This document shows, piece by piece, positions 1 through 7,524 of a stretch of 30,362 nucleotides of DNA; the first letter of the stretch is position 1, and every line of letters starts with the position of its first letter. A program made the position numbers and the translations under genes. This DNA comes from an uncultured Oscillospiraceae bacterium (GTDB taxonomy: Bacteria; Bacillota; Clostridia; Oscillospirales; Acutalibacteraceae). The stretch spans positions 1 through 30,362 of the forward strand of contig UQUZ01000031.1 in the NCBI GenBank assembly GCA_900544375.1, given 5' to 3'. The notes under the pieces are model-generated. The model saw only the letters and a list, made by a program, of their open reading frames with translations. It was not told the DNA's origin and did no database searches.

Positions 1-1
1 T

Positions 2-856
2 CCGGAGGGGCACACACCGCAAGAGCTCTTAGAAACCTCGCTCAAGCGTACAGGTGTGACCTATTTTGACCAGTACCTGCTACATAACCTCAATCAGGAA
101 AATTGGGAGATTTGTAAAAAAGAGAATCTTGTCGACTTTATTTTTGCAAAAAAGGCGGCAGGGGCGGTTCGGAATGCCGGCTTCTCCTTCCATGATACGC
201 CGGAGGTTCTGCATGAAATTCTGGATGCCGCCGACTGGGACTTTGTTCAGCTCCAGATCAATTATTATGACTGGGAAACGGCCCAGCGCGCAAAGGAACA
301 ATATGAAATGGTTGAGGCCCGCGGCATTCCCTGCATCATCATGGAGCCCGTGCGCGGCGGCTCGCTCGCTTCGCCGCATCCCGACGTGGTCTCTCTGCTT
401 ACCGCTGCCGCCCCAAAGGCAAGCCCGGCCTCATGGGCGCTCCGGTTTGCCGGGAGCCTTCCCAATACGGCAGTCGTACTCAGCGGTATGTCCGACATGG
501 CGCAGGTAACCGAAAATCTCCGGCTCTTTGGCCAGTTTCAGCCGCTCAGCATAGCGGAAACCGAGCTGCTCCAGCAGGCGGTATCCATTTTGGAAAGCCT
601 GCCGCTGATCCCTTGCACCGGCTGCAATTACTGCAAGGGCTGCCCGAAGGGCGTGCGGATTTCAAGCGCTTTTGAAGCATATAACAGTTGCCTGCGTTTC
701 GATCAAATGGCTGATTTGCGAGCGCGCATACAATCCTGCGGCATTGCGGATTGCATTGAATGCGGCAAATGCGAAGGCCACTGCCCACAGCATATTGCCA
801 TTCCAAAGGAGCTTAAAAGGGTGCTTGCATGCGCAGAAGCCGAAGCAATCGGATAA
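2..856 (+). CDS. Aldo/keto reductase with C-terminal [4Fe-4S] domain (5' end outside window)
   Basis: The reading frame is open from the first bases of the window, so the gene is truncated at its 5' end; the GTG at 56 is an internal valine, not a start. The visible 284 residues begin in the middle of an aldo/keto reductase barrel, with the family segment LETSLKRTGV followed by YLLHN. The C-terminal part carries two cysteine clusters typical of bacterial ferredoxin-type iron-sulfur sites: CTGCNYCKGCPKG near 611-655 and CIECGKCEGHCP near 751-788. This combination is a known subfamily in anaerobes, presumably reducing a carbonyl substrate or moving electrons between NAD(P)H and an iron-sulfur partner. 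The substrate is unknown. The catalytic Asp/Tyr/Lys region lies mostly upstream of the window and cannot be checked. Confidence 0.9.
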   Translation, partial: PEGHTPQELLETSLKRTGVTYFDQYLLHNLNQENWEICKKENLVDFIFAKKAAGAVRNAGFSFHDTPEVLHEILDAADWDFVQLQINYYDWETAQRAKEQYEMVEARGIPCIIMEPVRGGSLASPHPDVVSLLTAAAPKASPASWALRFAGSLPNTAVVLSGMSDMAQVTENLRLFGQFQPLSIAETELLQQAVSILESLPLIPCTGCNYCKGCPKGVRISSAFEAYNSCLRFDQMADLRARIQSCGIADCIECGKCEGHCPQHIAIPKELKRVLACAEAEAIG

Positions 857-924
857 ATCCAATCTTTCATTCTATTGTGAGTTTGAGACTTACCCCCATT
901 TGGGCAAAGCCTCAAATAAACGTA

Positions 925-971
925 CAAGGGAGCTGTTGCAAAATGCAAGGCATTTTGCAACAGCTCCCTTG
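925..971. terminator. Perfect 21-bp inverted repeat between convergent genes (bidirectional terminator-like hairpin)
   Basis: The arms at 925-945 and 951-971 are exact reverse complements around a 5-nt loop (946-950). The hairpin lies between the end of the aldo/keto reductase (+) and the end of the GNAT gene (-), where a shared terminator is expected. There is no following T-tract on either strand, although the stem itself contains an AAAA/TTTT run. The stem is unusually long and perfect. Confidence 0.6.
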
Positions 972-993
972 CCATATCATACAACGAAACTGA

Positions 994-1473
994 TCATAAT
1001 ACCATCAAATAGAAATCCGCCATCCCCATCGACGTGTCTCTGCAATACTCTTTTCGGACGACGAATTCGGCCCGTTTATAGCATTTGATCGCGCGCATAT
1101 TACAAGTTCTCACTTCAAGGCAGGCGGGCCGCCCGGGATATCGCTCCTTTAGAACGGTTTGAATGGCTTTCATCAACTGATTGCCAAGGCCCTTCCCACA
1201 TTGATCCGGCGCCAAGCCAAGGCCGATCATTACAAAATCAGGATGATTCGTCAACCTGAAAAAACCGGTCAAATTATTCCCGTCTTTCAGGGCATAAAAC
1301 TCTGCGCGGCGTGTTTCTTCATCCGTCATTCCATAATGCTGTGCCCGGGCCGTTTCCCATTCCGGATAATGATAGATATCATAGGGTGGCGGATAACGCC
1401 AGCTGCATACGGTTTTCGCATCTTCTTGCGTAAAATCAGTGATTTTCAACCCATCGTCCAGCCTCGCAGGCAA
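994..1473 (-). CDS. GNAT family N-acetyltransferase
   Basis: The product (about 159 aa) has a GNAT fold pattern: an N-terminal ITDFTQEDA start, a central GLGLAPDQCGKGLG segment matching the acetyl-CoA binding motif (R/Q-x-x-G-x-G/A), and a C-terminal NMRAIKCYKRAEF segment typical of motif B. It would transfer an acetyl group from acetyl-CoA to an unknown small molecule or protein amine in the cytoplasm. It lies directly downstream of livF on the same strand and may be the last gene of the liv transcript. No ATG start fits. TTG at 1473 has a GAGGG site 9 nt upstream, and TTG at 1449 (giving MKITDF...) is equally plausible. A 7-bp hairpin (1466-1483) covers the first TTG. Confidence 0.85.
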   Translation of the reverse strand: MPARLDDGLKITDFTQEDAKTVCSWRYPPPYDIYHYPEWETARAQHYGMTDEETRRAEFYALKDGNNLTGFFRLTNHPDFVMIGLGLAPDQCGKGLGNQLMKAIQTVLKERYPGRPACLEVRTCNMRAIKCYKRAEFVVRKEYCRDTSMGMADFYLMVL

Positions 1474-1530
1474 ATCTGCCTGCCCTCGCTTTCTCTATGC
1501 ACGGTTTTACTTTTTGCCGAAACGCACCGG

Positions 1531-2244
1531 TTATCCGCCCAAATAAGCCCTGCGCACCTGCTCGTTATTGCGCATTTCCTCCGAGTTCCCGCTCATCATG
1601 ATGGTACCCGTCTCCATGACGTATACGCGGTTCGCAATCTGCATCGCCATCTTCGCATTCTGCTCCACGAGTAAAACGGTAACCCCGCTTTTGTTAACAT
1701 CCTGAATGATTTGAAAGATTTCCTCCACCAGCAGTGGAGAAAGGCCCATCGATGGCTCGTCGAGCAACAGCATTTTGGGGTTGCTCATCAGTGCGCGTCC
1801 AATGGCAAGCATCTGCTGCTCCCCGCCGGATAGCGTGCCGGCAACCTGCTTGCGCCGCTCCTTCAAACGGGGGAGCCGCTGAAAAATGCGCTCGAACTCA
1901 TCGTTTAGCCGGCCCCGGTCTTTCCGTGCATACGCGCCCATCTCCAAGTTTTCCTGCACCGTCATATGGGAAAAAACGCGCCGCCCCTCAGGCACCTGGG
2001 CCAGCCCAAGCCGGATGATTTTATGGGCGCTTGTGGTGCGCAAATTTGCGCCGCAGAAGGCAATTTCCCCATTCTTCGGCTTTACGAGGCCTGAAATGGC
2101 ATGGAGCGTGGTCGTCTTGCCCGCGCCGTTCGCACCGATGAGCGTGACAATCTCGCCCTCGTTCACCTCAAAGGAAATCCCCTTGATCGCATGGATTGCG
2201 CCATAGTATACGTCTAAGTCTTTGACGGAAAGCATCAAATCCAT
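1531..2244 (-). CDS. livF: Branched-chain amino acid ABC transporter, ATP-binding protein LivF
   Basis: This 237-aa ATPase is one of the two nucleotide-binding subunits of a LIV-type importer for leucine, isoleucine and valine or related hydrophobic amino acids. Visible motifs are Walker A GANGAGKTT, the Q-loop region AQVPEGRRVF, the signature LSGGEQQ, and Walker B MLLLDEPSMGL followed by the switch histidine region LLVEQNAK. VPEGR and EPSMGL are characteristic of LivF rather than LivG. The ATG at 2244 has an AAGGA about 13 nt upstream. It is the fifth gene of livJHMGF and is separated from livG by 83 nt containing a stable hairpin. Confidence 0.96.
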   Translation of the reverse strand: MDLMLSVKDLDVYYGAIHAIKGISFEVNEGEIVTLIGANGAGKTTTLHAISGLVKPKNGEIAFCGANLRTTSAHKIIRLGLAQVPEGRRVFSHMTVQENLEMGAYARKDRGRLNDEFERIFQRLPRLKERRKQVAGTLSGGEQQMLAIGRALMSNPKMLLLDEPSMGLSPLLVEEIFQIIQDVNKSGVTVLLVEQNAKMAMQIANRVYVMETGTIMMSGNSEEMRNNEQVRRAYLGG

Positions 2245-2292
2245 ATTGTTGACTCATTCCTTTCTAACAGCTGGGGAATCGGTATCAAGCGC

Positions 2293-2328
2293 GCCTGAAA
2301 CGGTGCGGCAAAGGCCGCTTTTTCAGGC
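2293..2328 (-). other. Intercistronic hairpin between livG and livF
   Basis: The outer arms 2293-2300 and 2321-2328 are an exact 8-bp inverted repeat, and the inner arms 2305-2309 and 2314-2318 add 5 bp. The base of the hairpin touches the livG stop codon. No T-tract follows on the minus strand, so it is more likely an mRNA-stabilising or partial-attenuation element than a full terminator. Confidence 0.6.
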
Positions 2329-3101
2329 TATTCCCCACCCAGATATGCGGCGATCACCTTCGGATCCTTACGAACTTCCTCGGGGGACCCTTCCGCGATA
2401 ATCCTGCCATAGTCAAGCACTACCAAGTGCTCGCAGATGCCCATGACAAAGCTCATATCATGCTCAATCAGTAAAATCGAGAGGCCAAATTTATCCCGAA
2501 TCAGGCGAATCGTTTCCATAAGCTCTTTCGTCTCTGTTGGGTTCATGCCGGCAGCCGGTTCATCCAGCAGCAAAACCTTTGGAGAGGTTGCCAGCGCACG
2601 GGCGATCTCCAGCTTGCGCTGTTGGCCATAGGGGAGGTTGCGTGCCATTTCATAGGCTTTCTCATTGAGGCCGAGCACCTCAAGCAGCGCATGGGCCTTC
2701 TCTGATATCTCTTTTTCCTCCCGTCGATAAGCAGGCAGGCGAAAAATACTGGAAAGAAGGGAATATTTCATCTTGCTGGTCATCGCGGTTTTTACATTAT
2801 CGAGCACCGTCACATCTTTAAACAGACGGATATTCTGGAAGGTCCGCGCAATGCCGTTTTGCGTGATCTGGTAGGTTTTTTTACCCACAATGCTGTTGCC
2901 CTCAAGCTCAATTTCGCCGTCTGTTGGATAATAAACGTCGGTCAAAAGATTAAAGACCGTGGTTTTGCCTGCACCGTTCGGCCCAATAAGGCCAATGATC
3001 TCCTTTTCGTGCAAGCGAAAATGGACGCCCTCCAGAGCCTTCAGGCCGCCAAAGGTGATGCCGAGGTTGCGGGTTTCCAATACCGCTCTATTCTCCTCCA
3101 T
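2328..3101 (-). CDS. livG: Branched-chain amino acid ABC transporter, ATP-binding protein LivG
   Basis: This 257-aa ATPase is the partner nucleotide-binding subunit to LivF. It shows Walker A GPNGAGKTT, the LivG-typical GIARTFQNIRLF Q-loop, the signature-region LPYGQQRKLEIARAL, Walker B VLLLDEPAAGMNP, and the C-terminal LLIEHDMSFVMGICE. The start chosen is ATG 3101, because AAAGGAGG lies 9 nt upstream. The open frame continues to 3206, but that extension is basic and overlaps the livM 3' end. The livM stop is only 4 bp upstream of this start, so the SD lies inside livM and the two are probably translationally coupled. Confidence 0.96.
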   Translation of the reverse strand: MEENRAVLETRNLGITFGGLKALEGVHFRLHEKEIIGLIGPNGAGKTTVFNLLTDVYYPTDGEIELEGNSIVGKKTYQITQNGIARTFQNIRLFKDVTVLDNVKTAMTSKMKYSLLSSIFRLPAYRREEKEISEKAHALLEVLGLNEKAYEMARNLPYGQQRKLEIARALATSPKVLLLDEPAAGMNPTETKELMETIRLIRDKFGLSILLIEHDMSFVMGICEHLVVLDYGRIIAEGSPEEVRKDPKVIAAYLGGE

Positions 3102-3105
3102 GGCT

Positions 3106-4125
3106 TCAGGCCTCCTTTCCAGGCGCGCCGCCCGCCGGGGGCGTGCCGGTATCCTTCTTTTTTTCTTTGAATAGCTTACCCACAATTTTTCGCACGGAAA
3201 ACTCACGCGTCCCGAGCAGGCCGGTGGGCTTAAAGAGCATGACGATAATCAGCACAAGGGAATAGATCAACATGCGTTTATCTGCAAAAGAGCGGAGCAT
3301 TTCCGGCAAGAGCGTGAGCACAGTTGCGGAGCAAACGGAGCCTGTAATGGAGCCCATGCCGCCGAGCACGACCATAATCAGGATTTCGACGGAATAGTTA
3401 AAATCGAATTTGCTGGGGTCGAGCACGCCGATATAATGCGCATAAATGCCGCCCGCAACGCCCGCGAAAAACGCCGCCACCACAAAGGCAAGAAGTTTAT
3501 AATAGGTGGTGTTGATGCCGGAGGCCTCCGCTGCGATCTCATCCTCGCGGATGGCAATCACCGCGCGCCCGTGGCGGGAGCGGATAAAAGCCAAAATCGC
3601 AACCACCGTGAGAAAAGCTATAAAAAAGGTATAGATAATCAGCGTATATTTTCCCTCGATATAGGGAATTCCCGTCAAACCGGCAGCGCCGCCTGTAAAA
3701 TCCACTGCTAAAACCAGCACACGGATAATTTCGCCGAAGCCCAGCGTAATGATCGCCAGGTAGTCGCCGCGCAGGCGGAGTGCCGGAACGCCGATAATCA
3801 CCCCGAAGATGGCAGCCACCAAGCCGCCAAAAATCAGGCCGAGTGGAAAGGCAACGGAAATAGGAAGGCCTGCATGCATGGTGAACAATGCAGCGGAATA
3901 AGCGCCTACGCTCATAAAGCCCGCATGGCCAAGCACAAGCTGCCCCAAAAATCCGGTTACCAGATTCAGGCTGACCGCCAAGATGATATTGATGCCGATG
4001 AGCACCAAAATGCCGGAATAGTAAGAATTGATGACTCCCGTCGCTACGGCTCCCATGATCGCGGCAAATAGGATTGCCACCCAAAGGATGCTGAAGAGAT
4101 AGGAAAGCTTTCGTTGTTTTGACAT
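3106..4125 (-). CDS. livM: Branched-chain amino acid ABC transporter permease LivM
   Basis: A 339-aa polytopic inner-membrane permease of the LivM family. It has about eight to nine hydrophobic segments, the family segment LNLVTGFLGQLVLGHAGF, and the cytoplasmic loop around IIRVLVLAVDFTGGAAGLTG. The conserved AIREDEIAAEASGIN loop, which contacts the ATPases, follows further on. The C-terminus is a hydrophilic, lysine-rich tail (KKKDTGTPPAGG). ATG 4125 follows an AAGGGGGG site about 7 nt upstream. It heterodimerises with LivH to form the import channel. The gene lies 14 nt downstream of livH. Confidence 0.95.
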   Translation of the reverse strand: MSKQRKLSYLFSILWVAILFAAIMGAVATGVINSYYSGILVLIGINIILAVSLNLVTGFLGQLVLGHAGFMSVGAYSAALFTMHAGLPISVAFPLGLIFGGLVAAIFGVIIGVPALRLRGDYLAIITLGFGEIIRVLVLAVDFTGGAAGLTGIPYIEGKYTLIIYTFFIAFLTVVAILAFIRSRHGRAVIAIREDEIAAEASGINTTYYKLLAFVVAAFFAGVAGGIYAHYIGVLDPSKFDFNYSVEILIMVVLGGMGSITGSVCSATVLTLLPEMLRSFADKRMLIYSLVLIIVMLFKPTGLLGTREFSVRKIVGKLFKEKKKDTGTPPAGGAPGKEA

Positions 4126-4139
4126 ATCGCGCGCCCCCC

Positions 4140-5021
4140 TTAAACCTTTTCCTGCACGTTCTTACCAAGAAGACCGGCAGGTTTGACAAGCAGGACAAGA
4201 ATCAGGATGCCGAACACAACAGCATCCGAAACCTGGGAACCGCCCGCTGCGATCGTCAGGCTCTCCGCTACACCAAGAATATAGCCGCCCAGCATTGCGC
4301 CGGGGATATTGCCGATGCCGCCAAGGACGGCCGCGACAAAAGCTTTCAGGCCTAGCATGCCGCCCATATAGGGGGTAATTTGATGGAATGTGTTGCTGTA
4401 TAAAACGGCGCCAACCGCTGCGAGCGCCGAGCCAATGGCAAAGGTAAACGCGATCGTAGAATTCGTGTTGATGCCCATCAGCTTCGCCGCGCCTGCATCC
4501 TCGCTGGTGGCGCGCATCGCCTTGCCCATTTTGGATTTGTTGACGATGAGCTCCAATAGGATCATCATTGCGATTGAGACCAGGATATTCAGCACGGTGC
4601 TAAAGCTTAGTTGCAGGCTGCCGAGGGTAATCACCTTGTTGGGGAACATCACCGGCATCGACTGAGCGCTGGAGGTAAAGCCAAGCTGAAATAGATTTTG
4701 CAGGAAAATGCTCACGCCGATCGCCGTAATCAGCAAAGACAGGCGCGGCGCATCCTTGACCAGCAGGCGATGGTACGCGAGACGCTCGATGACAACGCCC
4801 AACAGGGTGCAAACCGCAATCGACAGGATTACCGCCGCCCAAAGCGGCAGGCCGAGCTGCACCATCACGACGAACACAACGTAGCCGCCAACCATGATGA
4901 TATCGCCATGTGCGAAGTTAATGAGCTGGATAATGCCGTATACCATGCTGTAGCCCAAGGCCACCAGCGCGTAAATGCTGCCAAGGCCAAGGCCGTTAAT
5001 CATTTGGATGAAAAAATCCAT
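4140..5021 (-). CDS. livH: Branched-chain amino acid ABC transporter permease LivH
   Basis: A 293-aa polytopic permease with the LivH hallmark near the N-terminus (GSIYALVALGYSMVYGIIQL then INFAHGD). The loop containing MRATSEDAGAAKLMGIN interacts with the ATPase subunits, and the C-terminus has the conserved GGIGNIPGAMLGG. ATG 5021 follows AGGAAGG at a good distance. It is the second gene of the operon, separated from livJ by 246 nt of highly structured spacer, which suggests that expression steps down after the binding protein. Confidence 0.96.
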   Translation of the reverse strand: MDFFIQMINGLGLGSIYALVALGYSMVYGIIQLINFAHGDIIMVGGYVVFVVMVQLGLPLWAAVILSIAVCTLLGVVIERLAYHRLLVKDAPRLSLLITAIGVSIFLQNLFQLGFTSSAQSMPVMFPNKVITLGSLQLSFSTVLNILVSIAMMILLELIVNKSKMGKAMRATSEDAGAAKLMGINTNSTIAFTFAIGSALAAVGAVLYSNTFHQITPYMGGMLGLKAFVAAVLGGIGNIPGAMLGGYILGVAESLTIAAGGSQVSDAVVFGILILVLLVKPAGLLGKNVQEKV

Positions 5022-5102
5022 AAACGCACCTTCCTACTTTAGGCGTTCCCCCACGAAAGGGGCGCGCCGTATCATTTCACGAGCTTGCCTTTCCCGCCTT
5101 TG

Positions 5103-5239
5103 CCCGCTGAGCAAAAGAAACGCTCTTCCTTTCAAGCTCGCTACATTCCAAAGGGAGGCCCATTCTTAAAGGGAATTTCATTCCCTTTGCTCAGCGGGGA
5201 AATCGCTCTGCGGGCCGGGTCCGACGGCCCGGCCCGCAG
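5103..5239 (-). other. Structured livJ-livH spacer with nested inverted repeats
   Basis: Three inverted repeats are visible. A GC-only 12-bp hairpin has arms 5208-5219 and 5228-5239. A 9-bp hairpin has arms 5168-5176 and 5180-5188. An outer 13-bp pair, 5103-5115 with 5186-5198, abuts and overlaps the 9-bp one. On the minus strand the GC hairpin comes first after the livJ stop (5268) and has no T-run. A plausible role, known for binding-protein operons, is retention of a stable livJ mRNA with reduced read-through into livHMGF. The 13-bp and 9-bp pairs compete for the same bases (5186-5188). Confidence 0.65.
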
Positions 5240-5267
5240 GATGGCAGTTCAGCAAAAAGTAATCTGC

Positions 5268-6419
5268 TTACTTTCCAAAGGTTTCTTCAAACTTATAGGC
5301 GCCGTTGTCAATCTTGATGATGATCGCCTCTTTGACTACGTTGCGATTCTCATCAAAATGCATCTGGCCGGTCAGGCCGTTGTACTCAAGCTTTGCAAGG
5401 GCGTCGATAATCGCCTGCTTCTCCGTAGAGCCGGCATTTTTGATCGCCTCGGCCATCATATAAGCCGCATCATAGCCGAGCACTGCAAATTGATTGGGGT
5501 CCATGTTGTATTTTGCCTTATAGTTCTTAATGAAATCCTGAACGCGCTGATCCTCGCTCTCCGCCGTATACTGGCTGCAATAGTAAGCGCCGTTAACCGC
5601 ATCCATGTTGGATTGATCAACCTTGCCGACAACGCCGTCCCAACCGTCTGCACCGACGATCTGCGTCGTCAAGCCGAGCTCTTTGGCCTGTACGGCGATC
5701 AATGCCGCCTGCTCATAATAAGTAGGCACGAAGAGGACATCCGGATTCTTCGATTTGATATTGGTAAGCTGCGGGCGGAAATCGACTGCGCCCTTTGCAA
5801 AGCCTTCGTCGGCAGCAACGGCAATGCCGAGCTTCTCAGCGGTTGCCTTGAAGGAATCCCTCAGCCCCTTGGAGTAATCATCGGAGGTGTCATAAATCAC
5901 TGCCGCTGTTTTTTTGCCGAGCTTCTTGGCGTAGTTCGCCATAATCTCACCCTGCTCCGGGTCTGTAAAGCAAACGCGGAACACGTTTTTGCCAGCCGCC
6001 GTAACATTGAGTGCCGTGGCGGTAGCCGTTAGGATTGGCATGTTATCCTGCACGGAGGCCTGTGCAACGGCCGCCGCCGGCTTGCTGGTCACGTCGCCGA
6101 TGATCGCGACGACCTTGTTCTGATTGACGAGCTTGCGGTAAGCGTTGGTTGCCTCCGTCGCATCGCCCTTTTCGTCTTCACAAATATACTCTATCTGCTT
6201 TCCAAGCACGCCACCCTTTTGATTGATCTCTTCAAAGGCAAGCTGTACGCCATTATTTGTGGCAATTCCATAGACGGATACATTGCCCGTCAGGGGCGCA
6301 AGACCGCCGATGACAATTTTGTCTCCCGTGCTGCCCGTATCGTCTCCGTTCTGGCATCCCGCCAGAGGAAGGGCGGCCAGAACGCATACCATCAACGCTG
6401 CCAACAAACGCTTCTTCAT
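5268..6419 (-). CDS. livJ: Branched-chain amino acid ABC transporter substrate-binding lipoprotein LivJ
   Basis: A 383-aa periplasmic-binding-protein-type I receptor, anchored as a lipoprotein. The N-terminus MKKRLLAALMVCVLAALPLA is followed by GC, giving the lipobox LAGC with the lipidated Cys at residue 22. The mature part begins with IVIGGLAPLTGNVSVYG, the classic opening of the ANF/LivJ ligand-binding fold, and later has FVPTYYEQAALIAVQAKELG and FAVLGYDAAYMMAEAI. ATG 6419 has AGGGAGG 9 nt upstream. The frame stays open 38 codons further upstream, but that part overlaps the leader and lacks an RBS. It delivers amino acids to LivHMGF. Confidence 0.95.
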   Translation of the reverse strand: MKKRLLAALMVCVLAALPLAGCQNGDDTGSTGDKIVIGGLAPLTGNVSVYGIATNNGVQLAFEEINQKGGVLGKQIEYICEDEKGDATEATNAYRKLVNQNKVVAIIGDVTSKPAAAVAQASVQDNMPILTATATALNVTAAGKNVFRVCFTDPEQGEIMANYAKKLGKKTAAVIYDTSDDYSKGLRDSFKATAEKLGIAVAADEGFAKGAVDFRPQLTNIKSKNPDVLFVPTYYEQAALIAVQAKELGLTTQIVGADGWDGVVGKVDQSNMDAVNGAYYCSQYTAESEDQRVQDFIKNYKAKYNMDPNQFAVLGYDAAYMMAEAIKNAGSTEKQAIIDALAKLEYNGLTGQMHFDENRNVVKEAIIIKIDNGAYKFEETFGK

Positions 6420-6447
6420 AAACTTTTTCCTCCCTGTTTCATTTTTT

Positions 6448-6540
6448 ATCTGAGTGGAATATGCAGCCCTGCCGAAACAAAAAAAGCGGCATGACCGTTC
6501 TGTCACACGCTCCCACGCCCGCGCTGCATCCACTTCAGAT
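6448..6540 (-). promoter_or_regulatory. Structured 5' leader of livJ (possible attenuator)
   Basis: Between the promoter and the livJ RBS the transcript contains a long imperfect inverted repeat (+ coordinates 6523-6540 with 6448-6467). Inside it lies a GC-rich stem (about 6513-6521 with 6486-6493) followed on the minus strand by seven T residues (6479-6485). After these comes a CGGCA (6470-6474) that could pair alternatively with TGCCG (6487-6491). This resembles a terminator with a competing pairing, but no known riboswitch or T-box signature is recognised. Confidence 0.35.
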
Positions 6541-6550
6541 ATTTATTGTA

Positions 6551-6579
6551 ATTATACTATACCACTTTAAAGTTTGCAA
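6551..6579 (-). promoter_or_regulatory. Sigma-A-type promoter of the liv operon
   Basis: Read on the minus strand, -35 TTGCAA (6574-6579) and a perfect -10 TATAAT (6551-6556) are separated by exactly 17 nt. The predicted start is near 6544, giving a leader of about 125 nt before livJ. No other strong promoter was found inside the operon. Confidence 0.8.
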
Positions 6580-6674
6580 TAAAGGAACTTCAAAAATTCA
6601 TCTACTCTACGTAATATTGCCGTTTTCCCCTTCTTTTGTGCCTACACCGTAGGGGTTCTTTGTGAATATTGCAG

Positions 6675-6724
6675 AAAAAACGGCAGGGCTTCTCCGATTC
6701 GCCGGAAACGCCCCTGCCGTTTTT
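6675..6724 (-). terminator. Rho-independent terminator downstream of the M23 peptidase gene
   Basis: The arms 6676-6688 and 6712-6724 are an exact 13-bp inverted repeat that includes an A5/T5 run. On the minus strand the stem ends in a run of T residues. It sits 30 nt after the stop codon of the gene at 6755. Confidence 0.85.
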
Positions 6725-6754
6725 CCAAATGATATCCGTTCTTTTTGCAGCTGT

Positions 6755-7468
6755 TCAGCCCGCTTTGCCCATGGCGGCCAGCGGGTCGGTAACCGTGCCG
6801 TTGACACGCACCTCAAAATGCAGATGGGGTTCATCCTTCATTTCCACCGGGATCTCCCCGACCTTGCCGATCACATCGCCCATTTTGACGCTGCCGCCCT
6901 TTTTCACAGCCGGTTCCTTTTGTAGGCCACAGTAGGAGGCCTTCATGCCGTTGCCATGGTCGATGGTCACGACCCACCCCCACATGCTGTCGTTTTCCAC
7001 AGAGAGCACCGTGCCCGCGCTGATCGCTTTGACAGCATCGCCCTTTTTTGCTGCAAAGTCAATCCCGTTGTGCACACGCCAATCACCCATGGTTTTGGAT
7101 TCTACCATTTCGCCGTTGCTGAAATCTTTGTTGATTTTTGTTCCCAACGGCAGCATGAAATATTCCGCCTGCGTCTCCCGTTCTGTCGCGGCGGTTGTCT
7201 GCTCTTGCTGCGTTCCCCGCTCGTCGGCCACGCCGGTTGCCGGCACGTTTGCGGGCGCCTCCTTCGTTTGCACAGGCGCCTTTGTCGTGCGGGCCTCTAT
7301 CTGTGAATTTGCACCGGAAAGGCCTTGTGTCACTGGAGCACGGCCCTGCACCGCGCCCCAAACGCCTAAGCCCACGGCGAGCAAACAGCATCCCAGCGCA
7401 ATATAGAAGCCTTTCCCGCCGATTTTTGTTTTCTTTTTTGTGTATTTATAATCGTTCTTGATCATCAT
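6755..7468 (-). CDS. Membrane-anchored M23/LytM-family protein, SpoIIQ-like
   Basis: A 237-aa protein with a short basic cytoplasmic N-terminus, one membrane segment (about residues 20-42, GFYIALGCCLLAVGLGVWGA), a low-complexity Thr/Ala/Gln linker, and a C-terminal LytM domain. The zinc-site motifs look intact: HNGIDFAAKKGD gives H-x3-D and HLHFEV gives H-x-H. It could therefore be an active endopeptidase. One transmembrane segment plus a C-terminal LytM domain is the SpoIIQ architecture (forespore side of the SpoIIQ-SpoIIIAH channel). A sigma-F-like promoter lies just upstream. ATGATG at 7468/7465 follows GGAGG; spacing favours the second ATG. The call M23 is secure, whereas the SpoIIQ assignment is inference. 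Confidence 0.8.
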   Translation of the reverse strand: MMIKNDYKYTKKKTKIGGKGFYIALGCCLLAVGLGVWGAVQGRAPVTQGLSGANSQIEARTTKAPVQTKEAPANVPATGVADERGTQQEQTTAATERETQAEYFMLPLGTKINKDFSNGEMVESKTMGDWRVHNGIDFAAKKGDAVKAISAGTVLSVENDSMWGWVVTIDHGNGMKASYCGLQKEPAVKKGGSVKMGDVIGKVGEIPVEMKDEPHLHFEVRVNGTVTDPLAAMGKAG

Positions 7469-7482
7469 CGCACCTCCGTCTT

Positions 7483-7512
7483 TATTCTGACCGCGCTTTA
7501 CGAGGTTTATAC
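7483..7512 (-). promoter_or_regulatory. Sigma-F-like promoter of the SpoIIQ-like gene
   Basis: On the minus strand GTATA (7508-7512) and GGTCAGAATA (7483-7492) are separated by 15 nt. The forespore sigma-F consensus is GYWTA, about 15-16 nt, then GGNRANANTW; all but one of the defined -10 positions match. A caveat is that the predicted start would lie only about 9 nt before the first ATG, so the SD would be at the very 5' end. Confidence 0.5.
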
Positions 7513-7524
7513 AACTGCTTTTTC

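Noticed and set aside
5085..6032. Plus-strand open frame opposite livJ and the livJ-livH spacer
   Set aside because: It is a shadow of livJ, with no RBS, and its product has no recognisable features.
6420..6533. 38-codon N-terminal extension of livJ
   Set aside because: It would place the lipoprotein signal inside the protein and translate across the structured leader. The SD points to ATG 6419.
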